A stretch of 64,000 nucleotides of DNA, taken from the NCBI RefSeq assembly GCF_000282475.1, contig NZ_AKJF01000095.1:1-64000 (forward strand), read 5' to 3'. The stretch comes from Pseudomonas sp. GM78. GTDB lineage: Bacteria; Pseudomonadota; Gammaproteobacteria; Pseudomonadales; Pseudomonadaceae. The notes below the pieces were generated by a model. The model worked only from the letters and a program-made list of their open reading frames with translations. It had not been told where the DNA came from and searched no databases. Position numbers and translations under genes: made by a program. This document shows, in pieces, positions 1 through 10,798 of the stretch (position 1 is its first letter; the number at the start of each line of letters is the position of its first letter).

Positions 1-71
1 CCATACATAAGAGCGAAACCCTGGGTGGCTGTAACCGCATTTACACCCAATCCAAATATGCATCAGCTTCG

Positions 72-1607
72 CTAGGGGACGGACACTTGCACCTGCGGAT
101 CAGCCCAGGAAAACCGATACACCGGCGACGACGCTTGCGCATGACACTGCCCGTTATCCGCATCCACCCCGACAATCGACCAGCGCGCCCGGGAGTTCTC
201 CCCCAGTTCCCGCGCAGCCTCGGGCTTGAAGCAGCGGACCAGCACGTCGTCCGGCACCAGGGCGTAGTCCTGCGGGTGATCGCGCAGCCATTGCGCGGCT
301 CTTTCGACGGTGGAATCGAGCATACCGAAGTGCACGATCGGCTGGCGGGCGAACAGCCAGTGCCCTTCGCTCCAGTTGACCAGGACCAGATCCGCGCCAT
401 GGGTCATGCTGTTGGCCTGTGCCATGAGCGCTTGATTGGGATTGGTCCCGTCCCTCACCGGCTCGACAAAACCCCGGGCGAACCACAGCACCAGCCAGGT
501 CGCGACCAATGCCGGAAACACCCGCCGCAAGCGCGGGCGCTGCCTGAACCAACGCTGCAGCAACCAGGGCACCAGCGGCGCCGCCACCAGCACCAGCCCC
601 GGCAACGCCGGGTAAATGTACAACTTGCGCTTGCCGCTGCTGATACAGAAAAACAGCACCACCAGCGCCACCCAGCCGAGCAGCACCAGCACCCGGCCAT
701 CGCGTTTTTGCAGCTGTCGGCGCCAGGCCGGCACCAGCCACGGCAACACCAACACCAGCGGCAGCCAGTACTGTGGAATGACGTTGGTGAAGAAGTACCA
801 GAAGGGTTCGCGGTGATGCCAGGCGGCGGCATAGCGTCCGGCGGTCTGGCGCAGGAGGATTTCCCGCGCATAGGCGATTTCCTCGGCGCTGCCATTGAGT
901 GCTATGGACAAGGCCAGGGGCAGCAGCCAGATCGCAATCGCCGCCAGCATGAACACAAGCCCGAGCAGCCATCGGCGCGCCTGGCCCGGCATCGCCACCA
1001 CCCCCGGCCAATCCTTGCGCACCGCATAGGCATAGGGGATCAGCAGCAACGCCGGCAGAAAGCCCACGCCCTTGGTGATCACGCCGATGCCCATCGCCGC
1101 GCATCCCACGTAGAACCAACGCCAAGCAGGGCCGACCATTAGATGTCGCGCCAGCCCGTAAAGGCCCAGGGTCGTGAACAGAATCAGGAAACTGTCGATC
1201 TGCCCGGTGCGCAGGATGCTGTAGGTCTGGTAGGTCGCCAGGTACAACAGTGCTGCGATGCGACCGACACGCTGGCTCCAGAGCCGACGGCCCAGGTCGT
1301 AGACCAGCGCCGTGACCGTTGCCGCCGACAGCAGCCCCGGAATGTACAGCGCGACGTTGGGCAGGCCGGTGAGCCAGACGAAGAACGCCACCGTCCACAT
1401 GAAGATCGGCGGTTTATCGCCGTAGATCTCCCCGGCCCGGTGCGGAATCAGCCAGGAGCCGTTGTGCAGCATCTCCAGGGCCACACCCAGGAAGCGCTCT
1501 TCATCGACGTTCTGCGCCTGGCGCAAGCCCAACCCGGCGCCGATCAACAGCAAGGCCAGCAGCATAAGGCCCAGGCATTCGACCCGGGGCGAGAGGGTTC
1601 GGCGCAT
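72..1607 (-). CDS. GT39 (ArnT/RgtA-like) membrane glycosyltransferase
   Basis: A 511-residue polytopic membrane protein of the PMT/ArnT family (GT39). Enzymes of this family take a sugar from a polyprenyl-phosphate donor on the periplasmic face of the inner membrane and attach it to lipid A, core or protein. The first hydrophobic segment is at about residues 12-28. It is followed by the first periplasmic loop with the acidic pair in VDEERF (about 34-39) and GDKPP (about 63-67), as expected for the catalytic region. About ten further membrane spans follow, and then a soluble C-terminal part. The gene starts 3 nt after the stop of the LABN gene and is the last of a four-gene operon with an epimerase and a GT2 enzyme. 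This context suggests uronic acid transfer rather than 4-amino-arabinose transfer, because no other arn genes are present. Substrate assignment is inference. Confidence 0.8.
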   Translation of the reverse strand: MRRTLSPRVECLGLMLLALLLIGAGLGLRQAQNVDEERFLGVALEMLHNGSWLIPHRAGEIYGDKPPIFMWTVAFFVWLTGLPNVALYIPGLLSAATVTALVYDLGRRLWSQRVGRIAALLYLATYQTYSILRTGQIDSFLILFTTLGLYGLARHLMVGPAWRWFYVGCAAMGIGVITKGVGFLPALLLIPYAYAVRKDWPGVVAMPGQARRWLLGLVFMLAAIAIWLLPLALSIALNGSAEEIAYAREILLRQTAGRYAAAWHHREPFWYFFTNVIPQYWLPLVLVLPWLVPAWRRQLQKRDGRVLVLLGWVALVVLFFCISSGKRKLYIYPALPGLVLVAAPLVPWLLQRWFRQRPRLRRVFPALVATWLVLWFARGFVEPVRDGTNPNQALMAQANSMTHGADLVLVNWSEGHWLFARQPIVHFGMLDSTVERAAQWLRDHPQDYALVPDDVLVRCFKPEAARELGENSRARWSIVGVDADNGQCHAQASSPVYRFSWADPQVQVSVP

Positions 1608-1610
1608 GGT

Positions 1611-1889
1611 TCAGTCCTTGAGTTTCCGGCTTTTGTTAATCAGTTGCAGGTTACGCAGGTACACGATCGAGCCAAACGCCTGCCCGGCAATGAACACCGG
1701 GTCCTGGCGGTAAATGGCGTAGGCAAACAGCAAGGTGCTGCCGACGATGCTCAGGTACCAGAAGCTCACCGGGATGACGCTGCGCTTTTTGTATTCGCTG
1801 TACAGCCACTGCAAGACGAACCGTCCGGTAAACGCGATCTGTCCGGCAAAACCGATCACCAGCCACAGGGCTTCGCGGGTCATGATCAT
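1611..1889 (-). CDS. Small LABN-domain (lipid A biosynthesis N-terminal) membrane protein
   Basis: A 92-residue hydrophobic protein with about three membrane segments. It carries the pattern of the lipid A biosynthesis N-terminal domain (GFAGQIAFTGRFVLQW near the N terminus, then SFWYLSI). The ATG at 1889 overlaps the stop of the upstream glycosyltransferase as ATGA, so the two are translationally coupled; a second ATG lies two codons inside. Such proteins are often encoded beside polyprenyl-phosphate sugar transferases and GT39 enzymes, and an accessory or flipping role for the lipid-linked sugar has been proposed for small membrane proteins in such operons. That role is inference here. Confidence 0.75.
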   Translation of the reverse strand: MIMTREALWLVIGFAGQIAFTGRFVLQWLYSEYKKRSVIPVSFWYLSIVGSTLLFAYAIYRQDPVFIAGQAFGSIVYLRNLQLINKSRKLKD

Positions 1890-2626
1890 CCTTCCAGCTC
1901 CTGGGCGTGGCTGTTGAGCCGCGTGCGCTTGATCAGCCACCAGACACCGACCAGGTCAAGAATGCCCACCAGGGCGCGGTCGAGGTTGCCGTACTTGGAC
2001 ACCCCGGCGGTGCGCGCTCGATGGTTGACCGGATAATGGATCGTTCGGCCGTTATGGCGCTGGATCAATGCCGGAATGAATCGATGCATGTGGTCGAAAT
2101 ACGGAAGGCGCAGGAACGCCGCGCGCTCGATCAGCTTCAGGCCGCAACCGGTGTCCGGCGTGGCGTCCTTGAGCAGGCGCCGGCGCAGGCCGTTGGCGAA
2201 ACGCGAGGCCCAGCGCTTGCTCGCGGTATCGCGGCGGTTGGTGCGGTGGCCGGCCACCAGTTGCACGTCGCCCCTGCCCCGCTCACTGCGCACCAGTGCC
2301 AACATGCCGGGGATGTCCGCCGGATCGTTCTGGCCGTCGCCGTCGAGGGTGGCCAGCCATTGCCCGCGCGCTTCCCGTGCCGCGTGGTAGAGCGAGGTGC
2401 TTTGTCCCAGCGAGCGGTCATGATGCAGGATGCGCAAGGCAGCCAGGCCGCTGTTCCTGATCTGCCGCAGCTCGTGCAAGGTGGCATCGGTGCTGCCATC
2501 GTCGACCACGATGATTTCATACACTTCGTTTGCCAGCGCCTCGCGCACCTCTTCAAGCAACGGCTTGAGGTTGTTCGCTTCGTTCTTGGCCGGAATCAGT
2601 ACCGATACAAATATGTCTTGGCTCAT
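1886..2626 (-). CDS. GT2 polyprenyl-phosphate glycosyltransferase (DPM1/RgtE-like)
   Basis: A 246-residue GT-A fold glycosyltransferase. The N terminus (VSVLIPAKNEANNL), the VVDDGSTD nucleotide-sugar site at about 40-47 and the DGDGQNDP metal-binding motif at about 94-101 are typical of dolichol/undecaprenyl-phosphate sugar transferases. A single hydrophobic stretch lies near the C terminus (about 215-232). It should load a sugar from a nucleotide donor onto a polyprenyl phosphate at the inner membrane for use by the GT39 enzyme downstream. The start at 2626 was chosen over longer in-frame options because of a GAGGGG ribosome binding site just upstream and because longer forms would run into the epimerase gene. 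Confidence 0.85.
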   Translation of the reverse strand: MSQDIFVSVLIPAKNEANNLKPLLEEVREALANEVYEIIVVDDGSTDATLHELRQIRNSGLAALRILHHDRSLGQSTSLYHAAREARGQWLATLDGDGQNDPADIPGMLALVRSERGRGDVQLVAGHRTNRRDTASKRWASRFANGLRRRLLKDATPDTGCGLKLIERAAFLRLPYFDHMHRFIPALIQRHNGRTIHYPVNHRARTAGVSKYGNLDRALVGILDLVGVWWLIKRTRLNSHAQELEG

Positions 2627-2672
2627 GGAGTCCCCTCGCCCTATAGGTTTACCGTTATCCGCGGCGAACGAT

Positions 2673-3635
2673 TCAAATCTGATAAAACTGCCGATACCAC
2701 TGCACAAAGGCCCCGACCCCGGTTTCCACCGACACCCTCGGGCGAAAGTCGACCCACGCCTGCAGCGCCGAGACATCGGCCCAGGTCTTGACCACATCAC
2801 CGTCCTGCATCGGCATGAAGTTACGCCGGGCCACGGTGCCCAATGCCGATTCCAGGCACTCGATGAAATCCAGCAGTGCCATGGGTTCACCGCGACCGAT
2901 GTTGAACAATTGATGCGTACCCTCGCCCGGCGGCCGTGTGCGCAGGCGGGCGATGCTTTCAACGATGTCGTCGATGTAGGTGAAGTCCCGCGCCATTTCG
3001 CCCTGGTTGAAGACGTCGATGGGCAGGCCGTTGAGGATGGCCTGGGTGAATTTGAACGGTGCCATGTCGGGCCGGCCCCAGGGCCCGTAGACGGTGAAGA
3101 AGCGCAGGCCGCTGGCCTTGAGGCCGTACAGGTGGCAGTAACTGTGGGCCAGCAGTTCATTGGCACGCTTGGTGGCCGCGTACAACGAAACCGGGTGATC
3201 AACCGCATCTTCGACGCGAAACGGCAGGTTGCGGTTGCTGCCGTAGACCGAACTGCTCGAGGCATAGATCAGGTGCCCGGGCCGATGGTACCGACAGGCT
3301 TCCAGCACATTGAGGAAACCCACCAGGTTCGATTGGGCGTAGGCATCCGGATGGTCCAGCGAATAACGCACGCCCGCCTGGGCGGCCAGATGCACCACGT
3401 CGCTGAACCGGTATTCGCGGAACACGTCCAGCAATGCCGGCTTGTCGACGATGTCCATTTTCAGGAAGCGAAAACCCGGCAACGACTCAAGCGCCTTCAG
3501 CCGCGCCTGCTTGAGCGCTACGTCGTAATAGTCGTTGAGGTTGTCGATCCCGACCACTTCATGGCCGTCCAGGCACAAGCGCCTGGCCGAATGAAAACCG
3601 ATGAAACCGGCGGCGCCGGTGACAAGAACGGTCAC
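2673..3635 (-). CDS. UDP-glucuronate 4-epimerase-like NAD-dependent epimerase
   Basis: A 320-residue short-chain dehydrogenase/epimerase. The NAD-binding GAAGFIG lies close to the N terminus. The segments IDNLNDYYD, HLAAQAGVRYS, SSSSVYG, the catalytic YAATK and VYGPWGRPDMA match the UDP-glucuronate 4-epimerase subgroup, which makes UDP-galacturonate. The GTG at 3635 is preferred because it places the Rossmann motif directly at the N terminus. A further GTG at 3692 would add 19 residues with no match to the family. It is the first gene of the glycosylation operon; 46 nt separate it from the GT2 gene. The subgroup call rests on motifs, so a related hexose epimerase cannot be excluded. Confidence 0.85.
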   Translation of the reverse strand: MTVLVTGAAGFIGFHSARRLCLDGHEVVGIDNLNDYYDVALKQARLKALESLPGFRFLKMDIVDKPALLDVFREYRFSDVVHLAAQAGVRYSLDHPDAYAQSNLVGFLNVLEACRYHRPGHLIYASSSSVYGSNRNLPFRVEDAVDHPVSLYAATKRANELLAHSYCHLYGLKASGLRFFTVYGPWGRPDMAPFKFTQAILNGLPIDVFNQGEMARDFTYIDDIVESIARLRTRPPGEGTHQLFNIGRGEPMALLDFIECLESALGTVARRNFMPMQDGDVVKTWADVSALQAWVDFRPRVSVETGVGAFVQWYRQFYQI

Positions 3636-3820
3636 GAGGCGTTCACCCGAAAGGACGCAGCTGGCGGTGCCGAATGACTGCTGAAAAACCACGCTTGCTT
3701 CATGTTCTGTTTCCGCTCATGACATTTCTAACGCGTTGCTCCGTCATGAAGCTTGTAAAACAGAAATATTGCAGTTTCGCTGGCCTGGAAGAATTTCAAG
3801 GGTTTTCCAGCTAAAAGTAA
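3636..3820. other. Intergenic region between sleB-like gene and glycosylation operon
   Basis: 185 bp that hold the promoter region of the minus-strand epimerase operon and the 3' end region of the hydrolase gene. A short inverted repeat (CTGGAA at about 3785 and TTCCAG at about 3805) followed by an A/T-rich stretch could be a weak terminator for the hydrolase gene. I see no clear -35/-10 pair that I would defend. Confidence 0.3.
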
Positions 3821-4441
3821 CTACTTCGCATCCCCGCCCAGGGGTTTGTAAAACCTGAACAAGCCGATGTCGGCCGTATGGGTGTACTCCTTGGCCCATC
3901 CCGGCTTCACCGTGCGGTCATGGAAATACAGCGCGCCTTTGGTGCGATCCGGCAATTGCTTGTTCAGCGCCTTGCGCGCGATTTCCTTGGCCATCGCGTA
4001 GGGCACCTCCTCCTGCACGGAGTCGGAACGGCCGTCGCACCACCACGAGAACTGGCAGCTTTTGGTCTCCGAGCCCTCCTTGACCACGCCGCATACGGTA
4101 TCGGGAAAACCCTCATGGCCAAGGCGGTTCATGACCACGTTGGCCACCGCTTCCATGTCGGCCGCGTCCTTGCCTTTGGCCTCCCAGTAGATCGAACGGG
4201 CGAGACAGGTGATGGCGTCATCCAGCGGTGCCTTGCCCGCCGGGTCCACGGCCTGGACCTCAGGCTGGGTAATGGCTTGAGACTTGCGCGCCGCCGCGGG
4301 GCCGCTGTTTTGCGCAGCCTTCTGCTCCAGCACCTCGGCCTTGTCTTCGGCGACTTTCTGTTTTTGTTCCTGGTCGGTTGCGAATGCCGGAACAGCGAGC
4401 AGGGTCAGGGCGAGGCAGGTGGCTATCCAGTCGTGGCGCAT
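3821..4441 (-). CDS. SleB-family cell wall hydrolase, secreted
   Basis: A 206-residue protein with a Sec signal peptide (about residues 1-21, ending in AFA), then a Lys/Glu/Ala-rich coiled region (about 22-60), then a Hydrolase_2/SleB catalytic domain. The domain shows CLARSIYWEAKG, ANVVMNRLGHEGFPDTVCGVV and CQFSWWCDG, which carry the catalytic Glu and conserved Cys residues of this peptidoglycan-hydrolase family. In Gram-negative bacteria such proteins act in the periplasm. It is divergent from the CAP-domain gene, with 144 bp between the starts. Confidence 0.85.
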   Translation of the reverse strand: MRHDWIATCLALTLLAVPAFATDQEQKQKVAEDKAEVLEQKAAQNSGPAAARKSQAITQPEVQAVDPAGKAPLDDAITCLARSIYWEAKGKDAADMEAVANVVMNRLGHEGFPDTVCGVVKEGSETKSCQFSWWCDGRSDSVQEEVPYAMAKEIARKALNKQLPDRTKGALYFHDRTVKPGWAKEYTHTADIGLFRFYKPLGGDAK

Positions 4442-4585
4442 GATCGGGCACTACTCTGTAGGCAGTATCGCTTGAGTGTAGTAGTGAAATAATGGCGCGG
4501 AGGACGCGAGATCCCGGAAAAAGGCATTGCGCTCAAGGGGGGCATTTCGCGCATCATGGGCACAGTCCGCTCAAGGAGGATTTCC

Positions 4586-5437
4586 ATGCATTTCCTGTCA
4601 TCCACCCTGCGTCTTGCCGGGTTCTCACTGGGACTTCTGTTTGCCGCCACCGCGTTGGCGAGCGATGAGTCGCAACTGATCGAGTCGATCAACGTCTACC
4701 GCGCCCAGTTGCAGCGTTGCGCCGGCCAGGTGTCATCGGAACTGCCACCGCTGTCGGCCGACCCGCGGCTGGTGCTGTCCGCCGCCAGCGTCGGCAACCT
4801 GCAGCAGGCCATGGCCACGGCCGGGTACCCGATGAAGAACGTGCAGGCGATCAGCCTGACCGGGCCGCGTGATGCGCCCTCGGCCATGAAGGCGATCCAG
4901 GAAAGCTTTTGCCAGATCGTGCTCGACCCGCAGTTCGTCGACGTTGGCGTCAGCCGCCAGGACCACGAGTGGCGCATCGTACTGGCCCGGCCATTGTTGA
5001 GCGCACGCCTGGGCGACTGGCAGGCCGAAGGGCAAAAACTGCTGGCCGAACTCAATGTCGCGCGCAGCCGCCCCCGCCAATGCGGCGCGCAAGCCTTCAA
5101 CGCCACCGCGCCGCTGACCTGGAACGCCACTTTGGCGAGCGCCGCCGAAGCCCAGTCGCGCAGCATGGCCAACAACAACTACTTCGATCACAAGGACCGG
5201 GACGGCCGCACCCCGGGCGACCGCGCGGAACTGGCGGGCTACGACTTCCAGCAGATCGGCGAAAATATCGCCGCCGGGCAGGACAGCGTGCGCAAGGTGG
5301 TCGACGGCTGGCTGGCCAGCCCCGGCCATTGCGCCAACCTGATGAACCCGCAGTTCCGCGATCTGGGCGCGGCGTATGCGGTTGATCCCAAGAGCGATGC
5401 GGGGATTTACTGGACGGTGATGTTTGGGGCGCAGTAA
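4586..5437 (+). CDS. CAP (SCP/PR1)-domain secreted protein
   Basis: A 283-residue exported protein. The signal peptide spans about residues 1-26 (ending TALASD). A middle segment of about 130 residues is not recognised. The C-terminal CAP domain (about 165-283) carries SRSMANNNYFDHKDRDGRTPGDRA, GENIAAGQ and SPGHCANLMNP, with the His and Glu residues typical of bacterial CAP proteins. The start at 4586 is supported by AAGGAGGA nine bases upstream; an in-frame ATG at 4556 has no such site. The molecular function of bacterial CAP proteins is mostly unknown. Confidence 0.85.
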   Translation: MHFLSSTLRLAGFSLGLLFAATALASDESQLIESINVYRAQLQRCAGQVSSELPPLSADPRLVLSAASVGNLQQAMATAGYPMKNVQAISLTGPRDAPSAMKAIQESFCQIVLDPQFVDVGVSRQDHEWRIVLARPLLSARLGDWQAEGQKLLAELNVARSRPRQCGAQAFNATAPLTWNATLASAAEAQSRSMANNNYFDHKDRDGRTPGDRAELAGYDFQQIGENIAAGQDSVRKVVDGWLASPGHCANLMNPQFRDLGAAYAVDPKSDAGIYWTVMFGAQ

Positions 5438-5445
5438 ACAAATAC

Positions 5446-5545
5446 TGTAGGAGCGAGCCTGCTCGCGATGGACGTCAACGATAACGCGTGTTGCCTGAAT
5501 GATCGCGTTGTCCAGAAGTTCATCGCGAGCAGGCTCGCTCCTACA
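5446..5545. repeat. REP pair (GTAGGAGCGAGCCTGCTCGCG type)
   Basis: Two 25-bp arms in perfect inverted orientation (5446-5470 and 5521-5545) separated by 50 bp. This is the usual arrangement of Pseudomonas REP doublets. It lies between the convergent CAP gene and the cio operon and may act as a transcript end for both. The stop codon of the DUF2474 gene (5541-5543) lies inside the right arm. Confidence 0.9.
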
Positions 5546-5681
5546 GGGTCAGCGCATGCATCAAGATTCGCAATGCCCCCGCCACCACGCCCAACGCCAC
5601 CACACTGCCCAGCCAGATCAACACCAGCCAACCAACGCGCTTGTACCAAGGCGCTGGTTGATGCTTATCAATGGTAGCCAT
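5541..5681 (-). CDS. DUF2474 small membrane protein (CIO-associated)
   Basis: A 46-residue protein with one membrane span (about residues 17-40: GWLVLIWLGSVVALGVVAGA). It begins with MATIDKHQPAPWYKRVGW. The ATG at 5681 overlaps the cioB 3' end by 14 bp, so it is the last gene of that operon. Proteins of this size and shape follow cydB/cioB genes in many Pseudomonas genomes (DUF2474; functionally compared with CydX/YbgT). An accessory role in oxidase assembly or stability is inference. Confidence 0.85.
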   Translation of the reverse strand: MATIDKHQPAPWYKRVGWLVLIWLGSVVALGVVAGALRILMHALTL

Positions 5682-6684
5682 CGCCAATCCTCACTTTGCC
5701 GCGGAAAACGTAATAGCTCCAGACCGTGTACATCAAGATGATCGGCAGGATGAACAGCGCCCCGATCAGGATGAACAACTGGCTGGTCGCCGGTGAAGCC
5801 GCTGCCCACAGGCTGATGGACGGCGGCACGATGTTCGGCCAGATGCTGAAGGCCAGGCCGATGTAGCCGAGGAACACCAGCATCAGGGTGAACGCGAATG
5901 GCCAGTGGGTGTGACGTTGACGCAGGGTCTTGAGCAGCCCGAACAGCACCAGCAAGGCCAGCACCGCCAAGCTGCCGAACACCGCCAGGTGCGCATGGCC
6001 GAACCAGCGCGTGGCGATTTCCGGGTGCAGGATCGGCGTCCATACACAGATCACTCCGATCACCGCCAGCAACAGCCAGGCCAGGGGCCGGGTGAACAGG
6101 CGCATCCGCGACTCCAGCATGCCTTCGGTCTTGACCAGCAACCAGGTGCTGCCAAGCAACGCGTAAGCGACGATCAGACCGACACCGCAGAACAGTGGAA
6201 ACGGCGCCAGCCATTCCCAGCTACCACCGGCGAACTGCCGGCCGACCACCGGGATGCCGGCAATGTAAGTGCCTATCACCACGCCCTGGGAGAACGTCGC
6301 CAACAGCGAACCACCGATGAACGCCATGTCCCAGATGTGGCGTTTCTCAGGGCTGGCCTTGAAGCGAAACTCGAAGGCCACTCCGCGGAAGATCAAGCCG
6401 CATAACATCAGGATCAACGGCAGGTACAACGCTTCCAAAATCACCGAATAGGCCAGCGGGAACGCGCCATACAGCGCCGCGCCACCCAGTACCAGCCAGG
6501 TCTCGTTGCCGTCCCACACCGGTGCGACGGTGTTCATCATCACATCGCGTTCCCTGGCATCCGGGATCAGTGGAAACAGAATGCCCAGTCCCAGGTCGAA
6601 GCCGTCCATGATCACGTACATCATCACGCCGAAAGCGATGATCACGCCCCAGATCAGCGATAAGTCGATACCTTGAATACCCAT
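5668..6684 (-). CDS. cioB: Cyanide-insensitive (bd-type) quinol oxidase subunit II
   Basis: A 338-residue polytopic membrane protein of the CydB family. It forms the terminal quinol oxidase with subunit I and reduces O2 to water at the inner membrane. YVIMDGFDLGLGIL near the N terminus and VWDGNETWLVLGGAALYGAFP at about 57-77 are family signatures. The ATG at 6684 is preceded by GGGGAG eight bases upstream; the longer reading would need a TTG. It lies 16 nt downstream of cioA. Confidence 0.93.
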   Translation of the reverse strand: MGIQGIDLSLIWGVIIAFGVMMYVIMDGFDLGLGILFPLIPDARERDVMMNTVAPVWDGNETWLVLGGAALYGAFPLAYSVILEALYLPLILMLCGLIFRGVAFEFRFKASPEKRHIWDMAFIGGSLLATFSQGVVIGTYIAGIPVVGRQFAGGSWEWLAPFPLFCGVGLIVAYALLGSTWLLVKTEGMLESRMRLFTRPLAWLLLAVIGVICVWTPILHPEIATRWFGHAHLAVFGSLAVLALLVLFGLLKTLRQRHTHWPFAFTLMLVFLGYIGLAFSIWPNIVPPSISLWAAASPATSQLFILIGALFILPIILMYTVWSYYVFRGKVRIGDGYH

Positions 6685-6700
6685 GTTCAACTCCCCTATT

Positions 6701-8122
6701 TCAATGGACGCGAGCGTCGGTTTCGAGGACTTCGGCGTCGGCCGATAGCGGACGGCGCGGCGTAATCACCTGATCGGAATGACCCGCCGGCAAATGCTCG
6801 TGATGGGATTTTGGCCCTTTGGCCACCAGCTTCATCATGTAGCCCATGCCCACCGTGAACACCGAGAAATAGATCACCACGAACAGCGCCAAGGAGATGC
6901 TCAACTGCGTGACGCTGTGATTGGACGCAGCATTCGCGGTTCTTTGCAGGCCATATACCACCCACGGTTGGCGCCCCACTTCGGTGTTGACCCAACCCGC
7001 CAGCATCGCGATCAGGCCGCTCGGCCCCATCCACAACATCAGGCGCAGGAACCAGCGATTGCGATAAATCGCACCGCTGCGACGCAGCGCCAGGCCCAGC
7101 ACACCGGCCAGCACCATCAACATGCCCAGTCCGGCCATGACGCGAAAGCTCCAGAAGATGATCGTTGCATTGGGCCGATCCTCTTTCGGGAAGCTCTTGA
7201 GCGCCGGGATCTGCTTGTCGAGGCTGTGGGTCAGGATCAGGCTGCCCAGGTAGGGAATCTCGATGGCGTACCGGGTTTTCTCGGCCTGCATGTCGGGGAT
7301 GCCGAACAGCACCAATGGCGTTGCTACGCTACCGTTGTTTTCCCAGTGTCCTTCGATGGCAGCGATTTTCGCCGGTTGATGTTCCAGGGTGTTCAAGCCG
7401 TGGGCATCACCCACCACCGTCTGGATCGGACAGACAATCAGCGCCATCCACAACGCCATCGACAGCATCTTGCGCACTTGCTTCGTGTCGTTGCCGCGCA
7501 GCAGATGCCACGCCGCCGAGGCGCCGACAAAGAACGCGGTGGCGACGAACGCCGCAATCGCCATGTGCGCCAGGCGGTACGGGAACGACGGGTTGAACAC
7601 GATCGCCAGCCAATCCAGCGGCATGACCCGACCATCAACGATCTCGAAACCTTGTGGTGTCTGCATCCAGCTGTTGGACGCGAGAATCCAGAAGGTCGAA
7701 ATCAAGGTGCCGATGGCAACCATGATCGTCGAGAAGAAGTGCAAACCGCGCCCTACCCGGTTCCAGCCAAACAACATGACCCCCAGGAATCCGGCTTCAA
7801 GGAAGAACGCGGTGAGCACTTCATAGGTCAGCAACGGCCCGGTGATACTGCCGGCGAAGTCGGAGAAACGGCTCCAGTTGGTGCCGAACTCGTAGGCCAT
7901 GACCAGCCCCGAAACCACACCCATGCCGAAGTTGACCGCGAAGATCTTCGACCAGAAATGGTAGAGATCACGGTAGGTGTCGTTGTGGGTCTTCAGCCAA
8001 AGCCCTTCGAGCACCGCCAGGAAACTGGCCAGCCCGATGGTGATGGCGGGAAAGATGATGTGGAACGAAACCGTGAACGCGAATTGCATCCGCGCCAGGT
8101 CCAGTGCCTCAAGATTAAACAT
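6701..8122 (-). CDS. cioA: Cyanide-insensitive (bd-type) quinol oxidase subunit I
   Basis: A 473-residue CydA-family subunit. His21 in SFHIIFP corresponds to a conserved heme ligand position, a further conserved His lies in RLAHMAI, and the GRQPW quinol-site motif is present near residue 390. The loop before GRQPW is short, as in cyanide-insensitive CioA proteins rather than the long-Q-loop E. coli CydA. The start at 8122 is supported by GAGGA eight bases upstream. It begins only 44 nt after the molybdopterin oxidoreductase gene, with no obvious terminator between, so both may share a transcript. Confidence 0.93.
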   Translation of the reverse strand: MFNLEALDLARMQFAFTVSFHIIFPAITIGLASFLAVLEGLWLKTHNDTYRDLYHFWSKIFAVNFGMGVVSGLVMAYEFGTNWSRFSDFAGSITGPLLTYEVLTAFFLEAGFLGVMLFGWNRVGRGLHFFSTIMVAIGTLISTFWILASNSWMQTPQGFEIVDGRVMPLDWLAIVFNPSFPYRLAHMAIAAFVATAFFVGASAAWHLLRGNDTKQVRKMLSMALWMALIVCPIQTVVGDAHGLNTLEHQPAKIAAIEGHWENNGSVATPLVLFGIPDMQAEKTRYAIEIPYLGSLILTHSLDKQIPALKSFPKEDRPNATIIFWSFRVMAGLGMLMVLAGVLGLALRRSGAIYRNRWFLRLMLWMGPSGLIAMLAGWVNTEVGRQPWVVYGLQRTANAASNHSVTQLSISLALFVVIYFSVFTVGMGYMMKLVAKGPKSHHEHLPAGHSDQVITPRRPLSADAEVLETDARVH

Positions 8123-8166
8123 GTCGATATCCTCGTCGCGGATATAAGAGAAACAAAAACGATGAT

Positions 8167-10491
<2,325 letters not shown>

Positions 10492-10559
10492 GGTTCTTCT
10501 CCGTGACAATGCACACAGGCTACGACCTGATTCAGGCCATTGATCGTTTGACGGAGAAA

Positions 10560-10626
10560 AGCATAGGAATACGGGTTTAATATTGTCTAATCGCTATTAA
10601 TGACCACATTATCGAAGATATCTATC
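10560..10626 (-). promoter_or_regulatory. Predicted LysR-box promoter of the YdeP-like/cio operon
   Basis: On the minus strand: GATAGATATCTTCGATAA (10626-10609) fits a T-N11-A LysR box with arms ATAGA and TCGAT. GATTAGACA (10592-10584) starts 34 nt after the start of the box and contains a -35-like TTAGAC. TATGCT (10565-10560) follows with a 19-bp spacer as a possible -10. The same arrangement recurs at four other genes in this window. Confidence 0.7.
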
Positions 10627-10697
10627 AAGGTGTTTTATCCTTAAAATACAGTGACTTATTAATCTTAGTAGCATGATCTGCGGGAAAATTAATTCAT

Positions 10698-10763
10698 CAT
10701 AGAGCCGCTCGATCAACCGGTCATAAATAGTGATTGGACGGTCTCGCAAGTTGCACTTAGCCT
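10698..10763 (+). promoter_or_regulatory. Predicted LysR-box promoter of moaA
   Basis: CATAGAGCCGCTCGATCA (10698-10715) keeps the ATAGA-N5-TCGAT core. GATTGGACG (10732-10740) starts exactly 34 nt after the box start and contains TTGGAC as -35. TAGCCT (10758-10763) lies 18 bp further on as a possible -10. The stretch from GATTGGACG to TAGCCTG has the same spacing and shares AAGTT with the fdhD promoter. Confidence 0.7.
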
Positions 10764-10798
10764 GCGCTCAACAACTGTAGGCGCCAAGCGAGGATGTC

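Larger units (their letters stand above)
10492..10798. other. Divergent regulatory region between YdeP-like gene and moaA
   Basis: 307 bp without a gene and markedly A/T-rich compared with the flanks. It holds two back-to-back promoter modules of the same design, one facing each gene (10560-10626 on the minus strand and 10698-10763 on the plus strand). I do not recognise a molybdenum cofactor riboswitch in the moaA leader. Confidence 0.75.

Noticed and set aside
1-71. Sequence before the first gene
   Set aside because: Seventy-one bases downstream of the GT39 stop with no motif, hairpin or reading frame that I can support.
10764-10798. Molybdenum cofactor riboswitch in the moaA leader
   Set aside because: The leader after the predicted -10 is only about 35 nt, too short for a Moco aptamer, and I see no matching helices.
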